This document shows positions 33,479 through 46,905 of a stretch of DNA of 64,000 nt, piece after piece. Positions within the stretch are counted from its first letter, which is position 1; each line of letters starts with the position of its first letter. Under the pieces are notes generated by a model. That model did not search any database, had not been told where the DNA came from, and was given only the letters and a program-made list of their open reading frames with translations. This stretch comes from Gammaproteobacteria bacterium (GTDB lineage Bacteria > Pseudomonadota > Gammaproteobacteria > Natronospirales > REEB76): positions 1-64,000 of the forward strand of contig DASVOS010000007.1 of NCBI GenBank assembly GCA_036383255.1. The letters run 5' to 3'. A program made the position numbers and the translations under genes.

Positions 33479-33482
<4 letters not shown>
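32598..33482 (-). CDS. ppk2: Polyphosphate kinase 2-family nucleotide phosphotransferase
   Basis: A 294-residue single-domain PPK2. The Walker A motif AMDAAGKDG lies at 70-78, Walker B-type GYLGIFNRSYYEEVLV near 122-137 and the lid region KEEQRKRLLARLDDPQKNWKF near 190-210. PPK2 enzymes transfer phosphate between polyphosphate and nucleotides; the single-domain class I/III enzymes favour making NTPs or NDPs. Its GTG overlaps the lhr stop (GTGA), an unusual coupling of a helicase and a nucleotide regenerator. The basic tail ends KKGA. Confidence 0.9.
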
Positions 33483-37813
<4,331 letters not shown>

Positions 37814-37879
37814 GATACGCCACCCGTCAAGGGACCCCGGCACCCGGCGTCAGCCGGGGGCCGGGGCTGAGCTTAAGGC

Positions 37880-38170
37880 TCAGTGCGCAGCCTGTTCCTT
37901 CTGGACGTCCTCGTAGGTGCGGAACGTGCCGTCCAGCTGGGCGCAGGTCTCGGAGCTCACCTCTTCGATGAAGCCCTGGCCCTTGCAGCCGTTCATGCCC
38001 TTGCAGCCGCTGTGGGCGGTCTTGCAGCTGCTCTTGCCCTTGCAGGCGTTCACGCCGAAACAGGCGCCGAGCTTGCTGGAACCCGCGTCGGCCTGGGCCG
38101 CGAGCGGCGCGAGGGCGAACAGGCCGGCAGCGGCGGCGGCGAACATCAATCCACGTGCTTTGCGATCCAA
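37880..38170 (-). CDS. Orphan BufA2-like periplasmic bufferin precursor
   Basis: A 96-residue exported Cys-rich peptide. A signal peptide (ending near LAAQA) is followed by six Cys at 37, 43, 49, 56, 62 and 76 in repeats NACKG, SSCKT, SGCKG, NGCKG and the conserved GQGF and ETCAQL. This pattern defines BufA2-type precursors, whose Cys are turned into copper-binding groups by the MNIO enzyme BufB with BufC. No DUF692 or DUF2063 gene is nearby. The TTG start has GGAG seven bases upstream; an ATG 24 bases further in is an alternative. Confidence 0.8.
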   Translation of the reverse strand: MDRKARGLMFAAAAAGLFALAPLAAQADAGSSKLGACFGVNACKGKSSCKTAHSGCKGMNGCKGQGFIEEVSSETCAQLDGTFRTYEDVQKEQAAH

Positions 38171-38248
38171 GTCATGTCTCCTGGGTTGGGGGTGCGCCGG
38201 GACGCGCGCAGCGTCCCGGCGAGAGACTGGACCCGGAGCGGCGGAGGA

Positions 38249-38989
38249 TTATTTCGGCTGGGAGGGCGGCGCCGCGGCGGCGGCCTTCTTCTGCTCCGCC
38301 AGCACGGACTTCAGGCACTTGCGGTAGTAGTCCGAGAGGCGGTTCATGGCGGGGATGCTCAGGGTGCCGGAGGGCAGGCCGCGGTTCTCGCACACGGCGT
38401 CCACGCTTCGCGCGCCGATCTCGTCGCGGAAGTCCGGGTTCACCACCATGTCGTAGGCCCGGTCCAGCCAGTCGTTCATGCCTCTATAGACGGCGTTCAA
38501 CTGCTTCACCGCCTGCTGCTCGTGCAGGTTCCAGTCGCTGGCGGTCTGGTTGGCCTGGGCGTACCGGGCGTCCAGGCTGTCCTGCTCCGCCTTGAGGGCG
38601 GCCGCGTCGGCATTGAGGTCGCCGGTCTGCTGGTTCAGGCCTTGGGCGGTGTTCTTGCAATCGTTGGCATGGCCGCTGCTGTTGCTGCCGTTGGCGCAGT
38701 CCTGCTGGGCGGATTTGAGGCGCGCGGACTGCTGCTGCGCCTGCTGGTTGTGGGCCACGCCGCGCTGGTTGATCTCAGCCTGGCGCTGCAGGATCGCGTT
38801 CTGCGCCGCGTCGATCTCCTCCTTCTGCTTGAGCAGCGCCTTCTGCACACCCTCCCACTTGGCGCGCTGCTTGGCGAGGCCGTCGGATTCCTTCGCCAGG
38901 GTCTCGAGCTTGGCTTGCAGCTCCGGCGGCAGGGCCGCGTGTGCGGCGACCGGCAGCAGCAGGATGAGGGCCAACAGGATGGGGCGCAT
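38249..38989 (-). CDS. Secreted coiled-coil protein of unknown function
   Basis: A 246-residue exported protein (signal peptide MRPILLALILLLPVAAHA). Residues 20-165 are one long Gln- and Ala-rich helical/coiled-coil region (LETLAKESDGLAKQRAKWEG, AEINQRGVAHNQQAQQQSARL) with two Cys near 98 and 110. The C-terminal part (170-235) has a compact conserved-looking segment with two more Cys. No family is recognised. It lies 14 bases after a membrane protein gene, so co-expression in the envelope is likely. Confidence 0.72.
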   Translation of the reverse strand: MRPILLALILLLPVAAHAALPPELQAKLETLAKESDGLAKQRAKWEGVQKALLKQKEEIDAAQNAILQRQAEINQRGVAHNQQAQQQSARLKSAQQDCANGSNSSGHANDCKNTAQGLNQQTGDLNADAAALKAEQDSLDARYAQANQTASDWNLHEQQAVKQLNAVYRGMNDWLDRAYDMVVNPDFRDEIGARSVDAVCENRGLPSGTLSIPAMNRLSDYYRKCLKSVLAEQKKAAAAAPPSQPK

Positions 38990-39003
38990 GGCTTGTCTCC
39001 GTC

Positions 39004-40302
39004 TCAGGTGTTCTTGCGGGCGCCGCTGAGCGCCCGGTGCAGGGCCGCGATGCGCGGCGCCCAGGGATGGCCGGCGCGGGCCGTGAGCGGCGCGAGCAGC
39101 GACAGGGCCGCGGCGTCTTGCCGCTGCTGCACCAGGGCCTGGGCCTTGAGGAACTGCAGCGACACCGCCTCGTCGCTGCCGGGGCGCCCGGCCTGTACGT
39201 TGGCGTCCAGGCGAGCGAACAGCGGCAGGCGCTTGTCGCGCAACGCCTCCTCTGCCAGCGGCACCGTCAATGCCGGCGGCTGCGGGAGGTATCCCTTCGA
39301 GACATCCAGGCAGCGCTCGCAGATGTCCAGCGCCCGGCCGTAGCGCTTCTCCCGAGCCAGCAACTGGATCAGGCGCGTGCCCTGCAGCAGCGAGAGGGCG
39401 TCCTCATGGCGCTGGCGCAGCGCGTCGAAGAGGTCTTCGTGGAAGCTGCGCGGGTTCGCGAGCGCCGCGCCCTCCTCCGCCATGAGCGCGTCGCGGGCCG
39501 CCTGGGGCTCGTGGGCGGCGAGGTGCTTGTCGATGCGTGCGAGCAATCCCTTGAAGCGTTCGGCCTGGTCCAGGGCGGCCTGCAGCTCCGGCGTCATGCG
39601 CTGCACCGAGACCGCGAGGCCGATGTCGTCCTGGCGGTGGTAGGCCACGTAGCCGATGAGGTGACAGACGAAGAGCAGCATGTAGACCATGAGCATGCCG
39701 CCCACCACTCCCGCCACCTGGCCGGAGAGCACCGCCACGAGCCATGCCACCGCCGCCATGAGCAGGCTGGCGAAGAGGTACGGCAGGCCCGTGAGCCAGG
39801 CGAAGCGCAGCGTGCTCCAGGGATTCAGTGTCGAGAGCAGGTCCGGCTGCAGCGCCACGGAAGCGAGGAAGGCCGGGAAGAGGTAGACGCCCGCGATGAA
39901 GATGGCGACGCCCCAGCCGCTGCGCAGGTGCGCCAGGGTGAGCAGCAGGAGCGTGGCGAGGTAGAGCACCAGCAGGGCGAGCCTGAGCTTCTCGCCCTGG
40001 AACAGCACTTCCGTACCGAGGGGCGGCGGCGTGGCATGGCCGGTGGCGGTGCGCTCCACCACGCCCATGGCGTAGTAACCCATCCAGCCGAACAGCACGC
40101 CCGCGAGGGCGAGGCCGAATATCCCGGCGTAGCCCGCGAGCCAGATCAGGGCGCCCATGATGATGACGATGTAGAGCGCGTAGCCGCTGACGGGATAGAG
40201 GAGCAGCTTGGGCAGGTAGCGCCACAGCTCCGGCGTCGCCACCATGAGCCGGTCCGCCTCCGGATCGTAGAGGCGGAACTCGCGCGCGTCGGATTCGGTC
40301 AT
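39004..40302 (-). CDS. Membrane protein with C-terminal TPR-like region
   Basis: A 432-residue protein. The first 215 residues contain about six membrane helices (LYIVIIMGALIWLAGYAGIF, LALLVLYLATLLLLTLAHL, LLMAAVAWLVAVLSG and others). Residues 225-430 are helical and soluble, with Ala-rich repeats like TPR units (LLAREKRYGRALDICERCLD, ALSLLAPLTARAGHPWAPRI). The first 25 residues face the cytosol. The family is not recognised with certainty; a similar architecture is found in proteins that link membrane and assembly functions. It is encoded just upstream of the secreted coiled-coil protein. Confidence 0.72.
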   Translation of the reverse strand: MTESDAREFRLYDPEADRLMVATPELWRYLPKLLLYPVSGYALYIVIIMGALIWLAGYAGIFGLALAGVLFGWMGYYAMGVVERTATGHATPPPLGTEVLFQGEKLRLALLVLYLATLLLLTLAHLRSGWGVAIFIAGVYLFPAFLASVALQPDLLSTLNPWSTLRFAWLTGLPYLFASLLMAAVAWLVAVLSGQVAGVVGGMLMVYMLLFVCHLIGYVAYHRQDDIGLAVSVQRMTPELQAALDQAERFKGLLARIDKHLAAHEPQAARDALMAEEGAALANPRSFHEDLFDALRQRHEDALSLLQGTRLIQLLAREKRYGRALDICERCLDVSKGYLPQPPALTVPLAEEALRDKRLPLFARLDANVQAGRPGSDEAVSLQFLKAQALVQQRQDAAALSLLAPLTARAGHPWAPRIAALHRALSGARKNT

Positions 40303-40336
40303 GCCCCTGTCCCGCTGGTCCCCGGGACTTAAGAGT

Positions 40337-40894
40337 CTACCGGTCCGCGGGCACGAAGTTGACCGAGAACACGAGGTCCACCGGATCGCCGACCCACTGG
40401 GTATCGCCCCACTCGCCCTGGCCGATGCCGTAATCCAGGCGCTTCAGGGTGAGCTTCGCCTCCAGGCGGGCCTGCTTGCCGTCCGCCGCCGGCGCGAAGC
40501 TGAAGGGCACGGTGACGGGCCTGGTCACGCCGCGCACCGTGAGCTTGCCGGTGACGCTGTAACGGCCGGGCGAGACCTGCTTGAGGGAATCGCTGGTGAA
40601 CCTGGCCTGCGGCCAGCGGGGCTGGTCGAAGAAGTCCTCGCCCTTAAGGGCGTCGTCCATCTCCGGCAGGCCCGTGTCCACCGAGCCCACGTCCACCTGC
40701 ACTTCCAGTTTGTTCCGGGCGGCATCCTTCGGGTCCAGGCACAGGCTCGCGGTGTAGCTCTTGAACTCGCCGGGGAACGGCGCGCCGGCCTGGCTCGCGC
40801 TGAACACGAGGCTCTTGGGCGAGGGCACCGGCTTCCAGCAATCCGCGTGGGCGGCACCGGCGCAGAGGATCAGGCACAAGCACAGGTATCTCAC
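40337..40894 (-). CDS. YceI-family periplasmic lipid-binding protein
   Basis: A 185-residue exported protein with a signal peptide (ending near CAGAAHA). The YceI lipocalin-like fold shows as KSLVFSASQAGAPFPGEF, VDVGSVDTGLPEMDDALKGEDFFD and FTSDSLKQVSPGRYSVTGKLTVRGVT. YceI proteins bind polyisoprenoids such as ubiquinone precursors. Its start overlaps the cytochrome b561 stop (ATGA), the classical cyt b561-YceI pair. A second, larger YceI lipoprotein is divergent from this pair. Confidence 0.9.
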   Translation of the reverse strand: MRYLCLCLILCAGAAHADCWKPVPSPKSLVFSASQAGAPFPGEFKSYTASLCLDPKDAARNKLEVQVDVGSVDTGLPEMDDALKGEDFFDQPRWPQARFTSDSLKQVSPGRYSVTGKLTVRGVTRPVTVPFSFAPAADGKQARLEAKLTLKRLDYGIGQGEWGDTQWVGDPVDLVFSVNFVPADR

Positions 40895-41463
40895 GGTCTC
40901 TCCTCGCCGCCGAAGGGCAGCATGCGGCGCAACACGCCATCCTTCACTATCAATTCATGCCAGAACGCCGCCGCCGCGTGCAGCGAGGCCACCGCCAGCA
41001 GCGTCCAGGCCAGGGCCATGTGCAGCGCCTTGGCGGACTTCGCCAGCGCCGGGTCCGGCCCCACCAGGTCCGGCAGGTTGAACAGGAAGAACCAGCGCAC
41101 CGTGAGGTTGGAGGCGGAGGACGAGATCCAGCCGACGACCGGTATCACCAGCAACAACGCGTAGAGCAGCACGTGGCTGACATGGGCGAGGCACCGCTGC
41201 CAGGTGAGCATGTGGGCCGGCAGCGGCGGCGCGGGGGAATAGAAGCGCCAGGCGAGGCGCAGCAGCACCAGCGCGAACGCGGTGACGCCGATGGATTTAT
41301 GTAAGGTGAGGAGCTTGAGGCGCAAGAGGCTCACGGGCAGGTCGTGGGCATAGCTGCCCACCAGGAACTGCACGATCACTAGCACCACGATGAGCCAGTG
41401 GAAGCCCTGGGCCACGCTGCCGAAGCGGATCGCAGAATTGCGAAGCGGAATAATGCCTGCCAC
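40891..41463 (-). CDS. Cytochrome b561-type di-haem membrane protein
   Basis: A 190-residue four-helix protein. Axial haem-ligand His candidates lie in GFHWLIVV, LHKSIGV, CLAHVSHVLLYALL and LHAAAAFWHELIVKDG. It passes electrons between quinones and a periplasmic partner, probably with the YceI protein encoded by the coupled downstream gene. The GTG start is very close to GGAGG and may be a few codons off. It is divergent from the YceI lipoprotein gene over 45 bases. Confidence 0.88.
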   Translation of the reverse strand: MAGIIPLRNSAIRFGSVAQGFHWLIVVLVIVQFLVGSYAHDLPVSLLRLKLLTLHKSIGVTAFALVLLRLAWRFYSPAPPLPAHMLTWQRCLAHVSHVLLYALLLVIPVVGWISSSASNLTVRWFFLFNLPDLVGPDPALAKSAKALHMALAWTLLAVASLHAAAAFWHELIVKDGVLRRMLPFGGEERP

Positions 41464-41508
41464 CCTCCGGTCGGACTATGCTTAAGGATATCGCTTAAGG
41501 TGAACGCC

Positions 41509-42201
41509 ATGCGCAAGTTTCTTATTCCCCTGCTGCTCTTCGCCGTCGCGCTGGCTTCCTGCCGCACTGCGCCCACCCACCCCGGCAGCAGCGCGCCCAG
41601 CGGCGAGGTGGGGAAGGCCGCGGCGGGCGCGGCGCACTACCAGGTGGATCCCGCGCGCTCGGACGTGCGCTTCCTGGTCTACAAGGCGGGTGCCCTCTCC
41701 GCCTTCGGCTACAACCACGTGATCCTGGCCAAGGACTTCAAGGGCGACGTGTACCTGGCCAAGGACTTCGGCGATTCCTCCTTCACGCTGGTGCTGCCGG
41801 TGAAGTCCTTCGTGGTGGACGAGCCGGAGGCCCGTGCCCACGAGGGCGCCGACTTCGCCAAGCAGCCCTCGCCCCAGGCGGTGAAGGGCACCACCGAACA
41901 CATGCTGGGGCCCGAGGAGCTGGACGCGGAGCACTACTCCGAGGTGCGCGTGGAATCGGTGAAGTTCACGGGCGGGATGGCCAAGGCCGAGGCCACGGTG
42001 CGCGTGACCCTGCACGGCACGGCCCGCGACCTCAAGGTGCCGGTGACGGTGACCCAGGACGGGGACGACCTTTCCGCCAGCGGCGAGTTCAAGATCAGCC
42101 AGGCGGAGTTCGGCATCACGCCCCACAGCGCCCTGGGCGGCGCCATGGCGGTGGCGGACGTGGTTGCGATCAAGTTCCGCATCGTGGCCCGCAAGGGTTG
42201 A
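41509..42201 (+). CDS. YceI-family lipoprotein
   Basis: A 230-residue predicted lipoprotein: signal sequence with lipobox VALASC (Cys18). The YceI fold follows from about 40 (YQVDPARSDVRFLVYKAGALSAFGYNHVI). The central loops are longer than in the exported YceI nearby, with an extra acidic region (DEPEARAHEGADFAKQ). It may bind a hydrophobic ligand at the outer membrane and exchange it with the periplasmic YceI. The ATG lies 14 bases after AAGG. It starts 45 bases from the divergent cytochrome b561 gene. Confidence 0.85.
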   Translation: MRKFLIPLLLFAVALASCRTAPTHPGSSAPSGEVGKAAAGAAHYQVDPARSDVRFLVYKAGALSAFGYNHVILAKDFKGDVYLAKDFGDSSFTLVLPVKSFVVDEPEARAHEGADFAKQPSPQAVKGTTEHMLGPEELDAEHYSEVRVESVKFTGGMAKAEATVRVTLHGTARDLKVPVTVTQDGDDLSASGEFKISQAEFGITPHSALGGAMAVADVVAIKFRIVARKG

Positions 42202-42294
42202 TACATAAGCAGGAATAAACTCCGGGAATTGGGCGTTAGCTCGCAGTAGAGAGGGCCAGCCGGTCCTCATACTTTCGGCGCGAGGTATACGCCC

Positions 42295-43308
42295 ATGTCC
42301 AGGACCACCCTGTCTCCCCGTCTCGTCCTCACCAGCCTGCTCGCGTTCCTGGCCTTCGGCTGCGGCGGCAGCGGCTACGGCTCCGGGGGCGCCTACGGCG
42401 GCGGCAGCGGTGGTGGCGGCGGCGGCGGCGGCGGCATCGTCACCAACATCACCATCAGCCCCACCAACGCGGCGGTCAGCGTCGGCGGCACGCAGCAGTT
42501 CATCGCCGTGGCGAAGGACTCCGCCGGCAACACCGTCTCGAACCCGGCGCTGACCTGGAAGTCCTCCGACGCCGCGATCGCGACCGTGGACAACCATGGC
42601 CTCGCCACCGGCGTGGCGGCCGGCGCCGCCAGCATCACCGCCTCCTCCGTCTACCTCGGCACCACCTACACCAGCAACGCCGCCACTCTCACGGTGACGC
42701 TGTCCGCAGCGGTGATGGGCACCGTGGCGGTGGGCCATCCGCTCAAGGGCGCGCTGGTGACGATCGAGGACGCGCAGGGCCGCACGGCGGCGACGCTCTC
42801 GGACGATAACGGCCGCTACCAGCTCTCCACCGCGGGGCTGAAGGCGCCGTTCCTGCTCAAGGCCGAGGACGGCCGAGGCCGCGTGCTGTTCGGCGCCGCT
42901 GCCGCGGACGGCATCGCGAACCTGGATACGGTGACGGACCTCATGCTGCGCGGCTGGTACGGCGCGCACGGCACCCGCGCCGAGACCGCGTTCGACATGC
43001 ACGCGGGCGCGCCCGACGCGAAGTCCCTCGCCGCGCTGGAGGCGGGCTTCCGGCAGTTCATGCAGGCCGAGCTCGCGGCCCAGGACCTGCCGGACGATTT
43101 CGACCTCATGACCACGTCCTTCCTGGCGGACGGCACCGGCTTCGACGCGGTGCTGGACCGGATGAGCGTGAGCGCCGCCGCCGGCGGGCTGCACGTGGAG
43201 ATCGGCGGGCGCGGCACCGACGTGCGCTTCGGCCACGGCGTGCTGGAGTTCAGCTCGGTGGTGGCGGACGGCCAGGCCGTGGAGACGAAGAGGCTGGAAG
43301 TGCTCTGA
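42295..43308 (+). CDS. Gly-rich lipoprotein with bacterial Ig-like domain
   Basis: A 337-residue predicted lipoprotein with lipobox AFGC (Cys23) and a glycine-rich linker (25-47) that lifts the protein off the membrane. A BIG2-type Ig-like domain follows (about 49-137; ITISPTNAAVSVGGTQQFIAV...ATVDNHGLATGVAAGAASITA). Then comes a carboxypeptidase-regulatory-like beta-sandwich (about 140-205; GALVTIEDAQGRTAATLSDDNGRYQL). The final 130 residues are unassigned. It looks like a surface adhesin or scaffold. A strong terminator follows the gene. Confidence 0.78.
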   Translation: MSRTTLSPRLVLTSLLAFLAFGCGGSGYGSGGAYGGGSGGGGGGGGGIVTNITISPTNAAVSVGGTQQFIAVAKDSAGNTVSNPALTWKSSDAAIATVDNHGLATGVAAGAASITASSVYLGTTYTSNAATLTVTLSAAVMGTVAVGHPLKGALVTIEDAQGRTAATLSDDNGRYQLSTAGLKAPFLLKAEDGRGRVLFGAAAADGIANLDTVTDLMLRGWYGAHGTRAETAFDMHAGAPDAKSLAALEAGFRQFMQAELAAQDLPDDFDLMTTSFLADGTGFDAVLDRMSVSAAAGGLHVEIGGRGTDVRFGHGVLEFSSVVADGQAVETKRLEVL

Positions 43309-43350
43309 GGGGTGGTAGCGCTGCCGGACGTCACACCGGCACCGCCCGGG

Positions 43351-43379
43351 GAGCCGCCCGCAAGGGCGGCTCTTCTTTC
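43351..43379 (+). terminator. Intrinsic terminator
   Basis: The arms GAGCCGCCC / GGGCGGCTC with a short GCAA loop are followed by TTCTTTC. It lies 40 bases after the Ig-like lipoprotein gene. Confidence 0.85.
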
Positions 43380-43403
43380 ATGCGAAGTTGCCGGAGGGGA
43401 AGG

Positions 43404-44015
43404 CTAGCCCGGCACGGGCTCCGGCGGCGCGTCGCGCAGCAGGGGCAGGTCCGAGACCACCGGCAGGGAGGCGGGCGCGGCGCGGCGCTGGAACATGCGC
43501 TGCAGGTCCAGGACCGGCATCGGCTGCCGCCGCCAGCCGAAGCAGCAACTAGCCACCTCGCGCCAGCGCGCCGCGGGCTCCGGCAGCGGACACAGGTCCT
43601 CGTCTTCCAGGCGCACCTTGAGCGGCGGTGCCGCGAGACGCAACGCGCCATACTCCTGCGGCTGCCGCCCACATCCCCGGTAGCCCACGACCGCGGCGTA
43701 GGGCCACGCGTCGCCGGCATCGCCGTCCAGCCAGGTGCGCAGGTCCCACACCGGCAGCGGGTGCCGGCGCCACAGCAAGGTGCGGCGGCGATGGGACGGG
43801 GACTCCGGGACCTCGCAGGTCTCCGGATGATAGAAGGTGTATACCAGGTCGTGGATGCCGATGGCGGCCCGGAGGCCAGCGCCGAAGTTGAGCAGCCAGG
43901 CGTTCGCGCCGTTCACGCCGCAGCCATCCCCGCCGGTGCACGGCGTGGCCGCCCCCTGCCCCTGATCCCGGATGACGCCGTGTCCATGGCGCCCATCATG
44001 GGAACGACTTGACAC
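43404..44015 (-). CDS. Probable CheW-like domain protein
   Basis: A 203-residue protein. Residues 38-180 resemble a CheW-type SH3-like adaptor: AWLLNFGAGLRAAIGIHDLVY, then RHPLPVWDLRTWLDG (compare the G-x-x-LPV-x-DLR-x-xL motif) and a second QPMPVLDLQRMF block. The N-terminal 37 residues are polar and Cys-containing. No CheA or MCP gene is nearby, so it may serve another pathway. The GTG start is the first in frame with GGGA upstream; internal starts are possible. It follows the PAS-LytTR gene on the same strand. Confidence 0.55.
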   Translation of the reverse strand: MSSRSHDGRHGHGVIRDQGQGAATPCTGGDGCGVNGANAWLLNFGAGLRAAIGIHDLVYTFYHPETCEVPESPSHRRRTLLWRRHPLPVWDLRTWLDGDAGDAWPYAAVVGYRGCGRQPQEYGALRLAAPPLKVRLEDEDLCPLPEPAARWREVASCCFGWRRQPMPVLDLQRMFQRRAAPASLPVVSDLPLLRDAPPEPVPG

Positions 44016-44154
44016 TTCAGTTCCCGCTTTCGACGAAACGCGCCATCCGCGCGACGAACACGCACCTGGCTGCGGAGAAAAGCCGGAAGCGCGGCGCGCC
44101 CGCGCAGGCAGATGCGGTGCGCCCGGCCGAAGGGACGGGAGGCGCGGCCGAGCC

Positions 44155-44946
44155 CTAGCGGAGCTCTTCCAGCAGTTTCTTCACGGTCTCGCGGTAGGTG
44201 GGGCCGGAGGCGAGCTGCTCGCCGCCGTCCATGATGAACTCGTAGTCGCCGCGGCGGCGCGAGCGCATCTCCTTGACGTAGTTGACGTTCACCAGCGCCG
44301 ACTTGCTGATGCGCACGAACAGGGTATTGTCCATGCGCCGCGCCACGCTGCTGATGCGGTCGCGGGTCATGGTGCGCTCGCCGTTGATGGTGTGCACGTG
44401 CACGTAGTCCCCGTCGGCCCTGATGAAGGCGATCTTGGAAGTCTCCATGAACTTGACGCGGGTGCCGTCCTTGACCGGGATGCGGCGCCGGCCCCTGCCC
44501 AGGATCGCCTGCCGGAGGCCCGCCATCTCGAGGGCGAGCTGCTGGTTGGATTCGGCCTGCTCGAGCACCAGGCTCTTGTAGTAGTCGATGTCGGCGAAGG
44601 CGCCCTGGAAGCGGCTGACGCTGCCGTCGGCTGCGCGCAGCACGCGGCTGTATTCGGACACCCACAGCGGGCTGCCGTCCTTGCGGAGCAGCTGGGTCTC
44701 GAAGTTGCAGACCGCGCCGTGCTCCTGGAGCTGCTCGATGAGCTGCAGGCGCACGTCGGGCTGCGCGTAGAGCTGCGCGCCGATGTCCTTGATGTTCTCG
44801 ACCATGTCGCGGGCGGAGTGGTAACCGAGCATGTCCGCGAACAGCGGGTCCACCTCGATGAAACGCCCGCCCAAGGTGCTCTGGTACATGGCCCCTGCCA
44901 GCTGGTCCTGTTGCCGCCCGGTGGGCGGAGTCTGAACCCGAGTCAC
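44155..44946 (-). CDS. PAS-LytTR transcriptional regulator
   Basis: A 263-residue regulator. The N-terminal half (about 18-135) is a PAS domain (MYQSTLGGRFIEVDPLFADMLGY...LLRKDGSPLWVSEYSRVLR). A short coiled coil (YKSLVLEQAESNQQLALEM) connects it to a LytTR DNA-binding domain (about 155-260; FMETSKIAFIRADGDYVHVHT...RISKSALVNVNYVKEM). There is no receiver domain, so a sensed ligand or redox state probably acts directly. The start is a GTG with GGAGG five bases upstream; the longer open frame before it has no family similarity. Confidence 0.85.
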   Translation of the reverse strand: MTRVQTPPTGRQQDQLAGAMYQSTLGGRFIEVDPLFADMLGYHSARDMVENIKDIGAQLYAQPDVRLQLIEQLQEHGAVCNFETQLLRKDGSPLWVSEYSRVLRAADGSVSRFQGAFADIDYYKSLVLEQAESNQQLALEMAGLRQAILGRGRRRIPVKDGTRVKFMETSKIAFIRADGDYVHVHTINGERTMTRDRISSVARRMDNTLFVRISKSALVNVNYVKEMRSRRRGDYEFIMDGGEQLASGPTYRETVKKLLEELR

Positions 44947-45474
44947 ATCGACCTCCCTAGCACCGGTTGTGCGGCCCCTCTTCCCGCCGGCCGCCCCACC
45001 TCCACGGAGGTGCTGCCGGATGGGGCCACGCTGGCAACATAGCCCCCCGCTGTCTGGGGTGTATCGGGCGTTTTCCCTATTTTTTGGGGGCGAGGGACGC
45101 GGGGTCTGCCGCTCCACGGAGAGGTGCGCATGGGGGCTGAGGGTGGCGGGACGGGGATGCGCCGGAGCGGGCTTGGGACGGCCGGCGCTGGGGCGGCTCC
45201 GCGGCCGGCATGTTCGGCTGGAGTTTGCGCGCTTTCGACTTGAGGTTGGTCGCTTTCGTTGCTTAGTGCGCCTGCGGCCCGGAAGCGGCCTATACAATCC
45301 GGCCACTTTTGCTTCAGGGACGCGGATCACCCCTTTAAGCGGCGTGTTTGGCTGATAGCCATCGGTCCTAACGTATCCGGGGTTACACCTCCACTCGTTA
45401 AATCCCGCATACCAGACCCGAGGGGACCCGTTGCATGCCGCCGATCCGCGTCCCTTCTCTCCTGCAAGCTGACG
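44947..45474. other. 528-base spacer with a long-range inverted repeat
   Basis: No credible gene is seen. It contains the upstream region of the PAS-LytTR gene. A perfect 13-base inverted repeat, AGGGACGCGGATC (45,316-45,328) and GATCCGCGTCCCT (45,443-45,455), brackets 114 bases with a lower G/C content than the flanks. A TATACA box (45,291-45,296) lies just before the left arm. A small structured RNA or a decayed miniature element is possible. Confidence 0.5.
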
Positions 45475-46125
45475 CTAGTGCGCCTCGCCGCGCAGATGGT
45501 CCATGGGGATCAACAGCCTGAGGCCCGTGTAGCCGAACACGACTGCCAGCCCCGCTTCGAAACCCCGCCGCACGGCGAGGTAGCCCGAGCGGACGGCCGG
45601 GACGGAGAACAGGCAGGCATAGCCGCCGAAGATCACGATGCCCAGCGGCAGGCATCCCGCCACCACCCACAAGGCTTCTGCGGCGTGTGCCCCGGGCGGT
45701 ACCGCCAGGGACACGATGGACAACCATACGAAGATCGCCTTGGGGTTGGTGACATGCATGGCGGCGCCGCGCAGGTATATCCGCAGCCCGCTCTCCGCGA
45801 TGCCGCCGCCCAGCGCGGCCTCCGCGTGGGGGCCGAGCGCCGCGCGCGCGGAACGCACCGCCAGCCACAGCAGGTACAGCCCGCCCATGAGCTTCATGGC
45901 GACCAGCGCGCCCGCGTAAGCCGCGAGCAGCGCCGACAGGCCGAAGGCGGCGAGCAGCCCCCAGAACACCGAGCCCGAGACGATGCCGAGCGCCAGCAGC
46001 AGCGCCGGCCGGCGTCCCGCGCGCATGGCCATGCCCATGATGGCGAGGTTGCTGGGCCCGGGGCTCGCCACGCCGATGGCGTAGGCGGAATAGGCCAGCA
46101 GCAGGTTCGTGGCAGCGTGCGGCAT
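45475..46125 (-). CDS. LysE/RhtB-family amino-acid exporter
   Basis: A 216-residue inner-membrane protein with six hydrophobic helices. Family features are the N-terminal [17 protein letters not shown] (residues 21-37), [15 protein letters not shown] and the [15 protein letters not shown] block near 124-138. LysE/RhtB carriers export amino acids or their analogues; the substrate cannot be told. It is encoded 17 bases after msrA on the same strand, so it may be co-transcribed with it. Confidence 0.88.
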   Translation of the reverse strand: MPHAATNLLLAYSAYAIGVASPGPSNLAIMGMAMRAGRRPALLLALGIVSGSVFWGLLAAFGLSALLAAYAGALVAMKLMGGLYLLWLAVRSARAALGPHAEAALGGGIAESGLRIYLRGAAMHVTNPKAIFVWLSIVSLAVPPGAHAAEALWVVAGCLPLGIVIFGGYACLFSVPAVRSGYLAVRRGFEAGLAVVFGYTGLRLLIPMDHLRGEAH

Positions 46126-46142
46126 CGTCCGGTCTCCCCTGT

Positions 46143-46772
<630 letters not shown>

Positions 46773-46869
46773 GGGGGCTCCTGCCGGCGTTGCGCCGGGT
46801 CGGTACGGTGGGGATACGTCTTAAGACCTTAATAGAGACGCGTTTATTGCGTACCCAACCGGACGCAAC

Positions 46870-46898
46870 AGGGACGGGGCCCCGCCGGCCCCGTCCCT
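46870..46898 (-). terminator. G/C hairpin downstream of the DoxX gene
   Basis: AGGGACGGGGCC pairs with GGCCCCGTCCCT. It lies at the end of the ene-reductase/gstA/DoxX operon. No T-run follows, so termination may be incomplete and some transcripts could continue into msrA. Confidence 0.6.
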
Positions 46899-46905
46899 TC
46901 CCGTC

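Noticed and set aside
46800-46870. Possible relation of the spacer before msrA to the palindromic element family
   Set aside because: Only a short GACGCG(T)TTATTGCG word is shared with copy 6; there are no outer inverted repeats and no stop-codon overlap.
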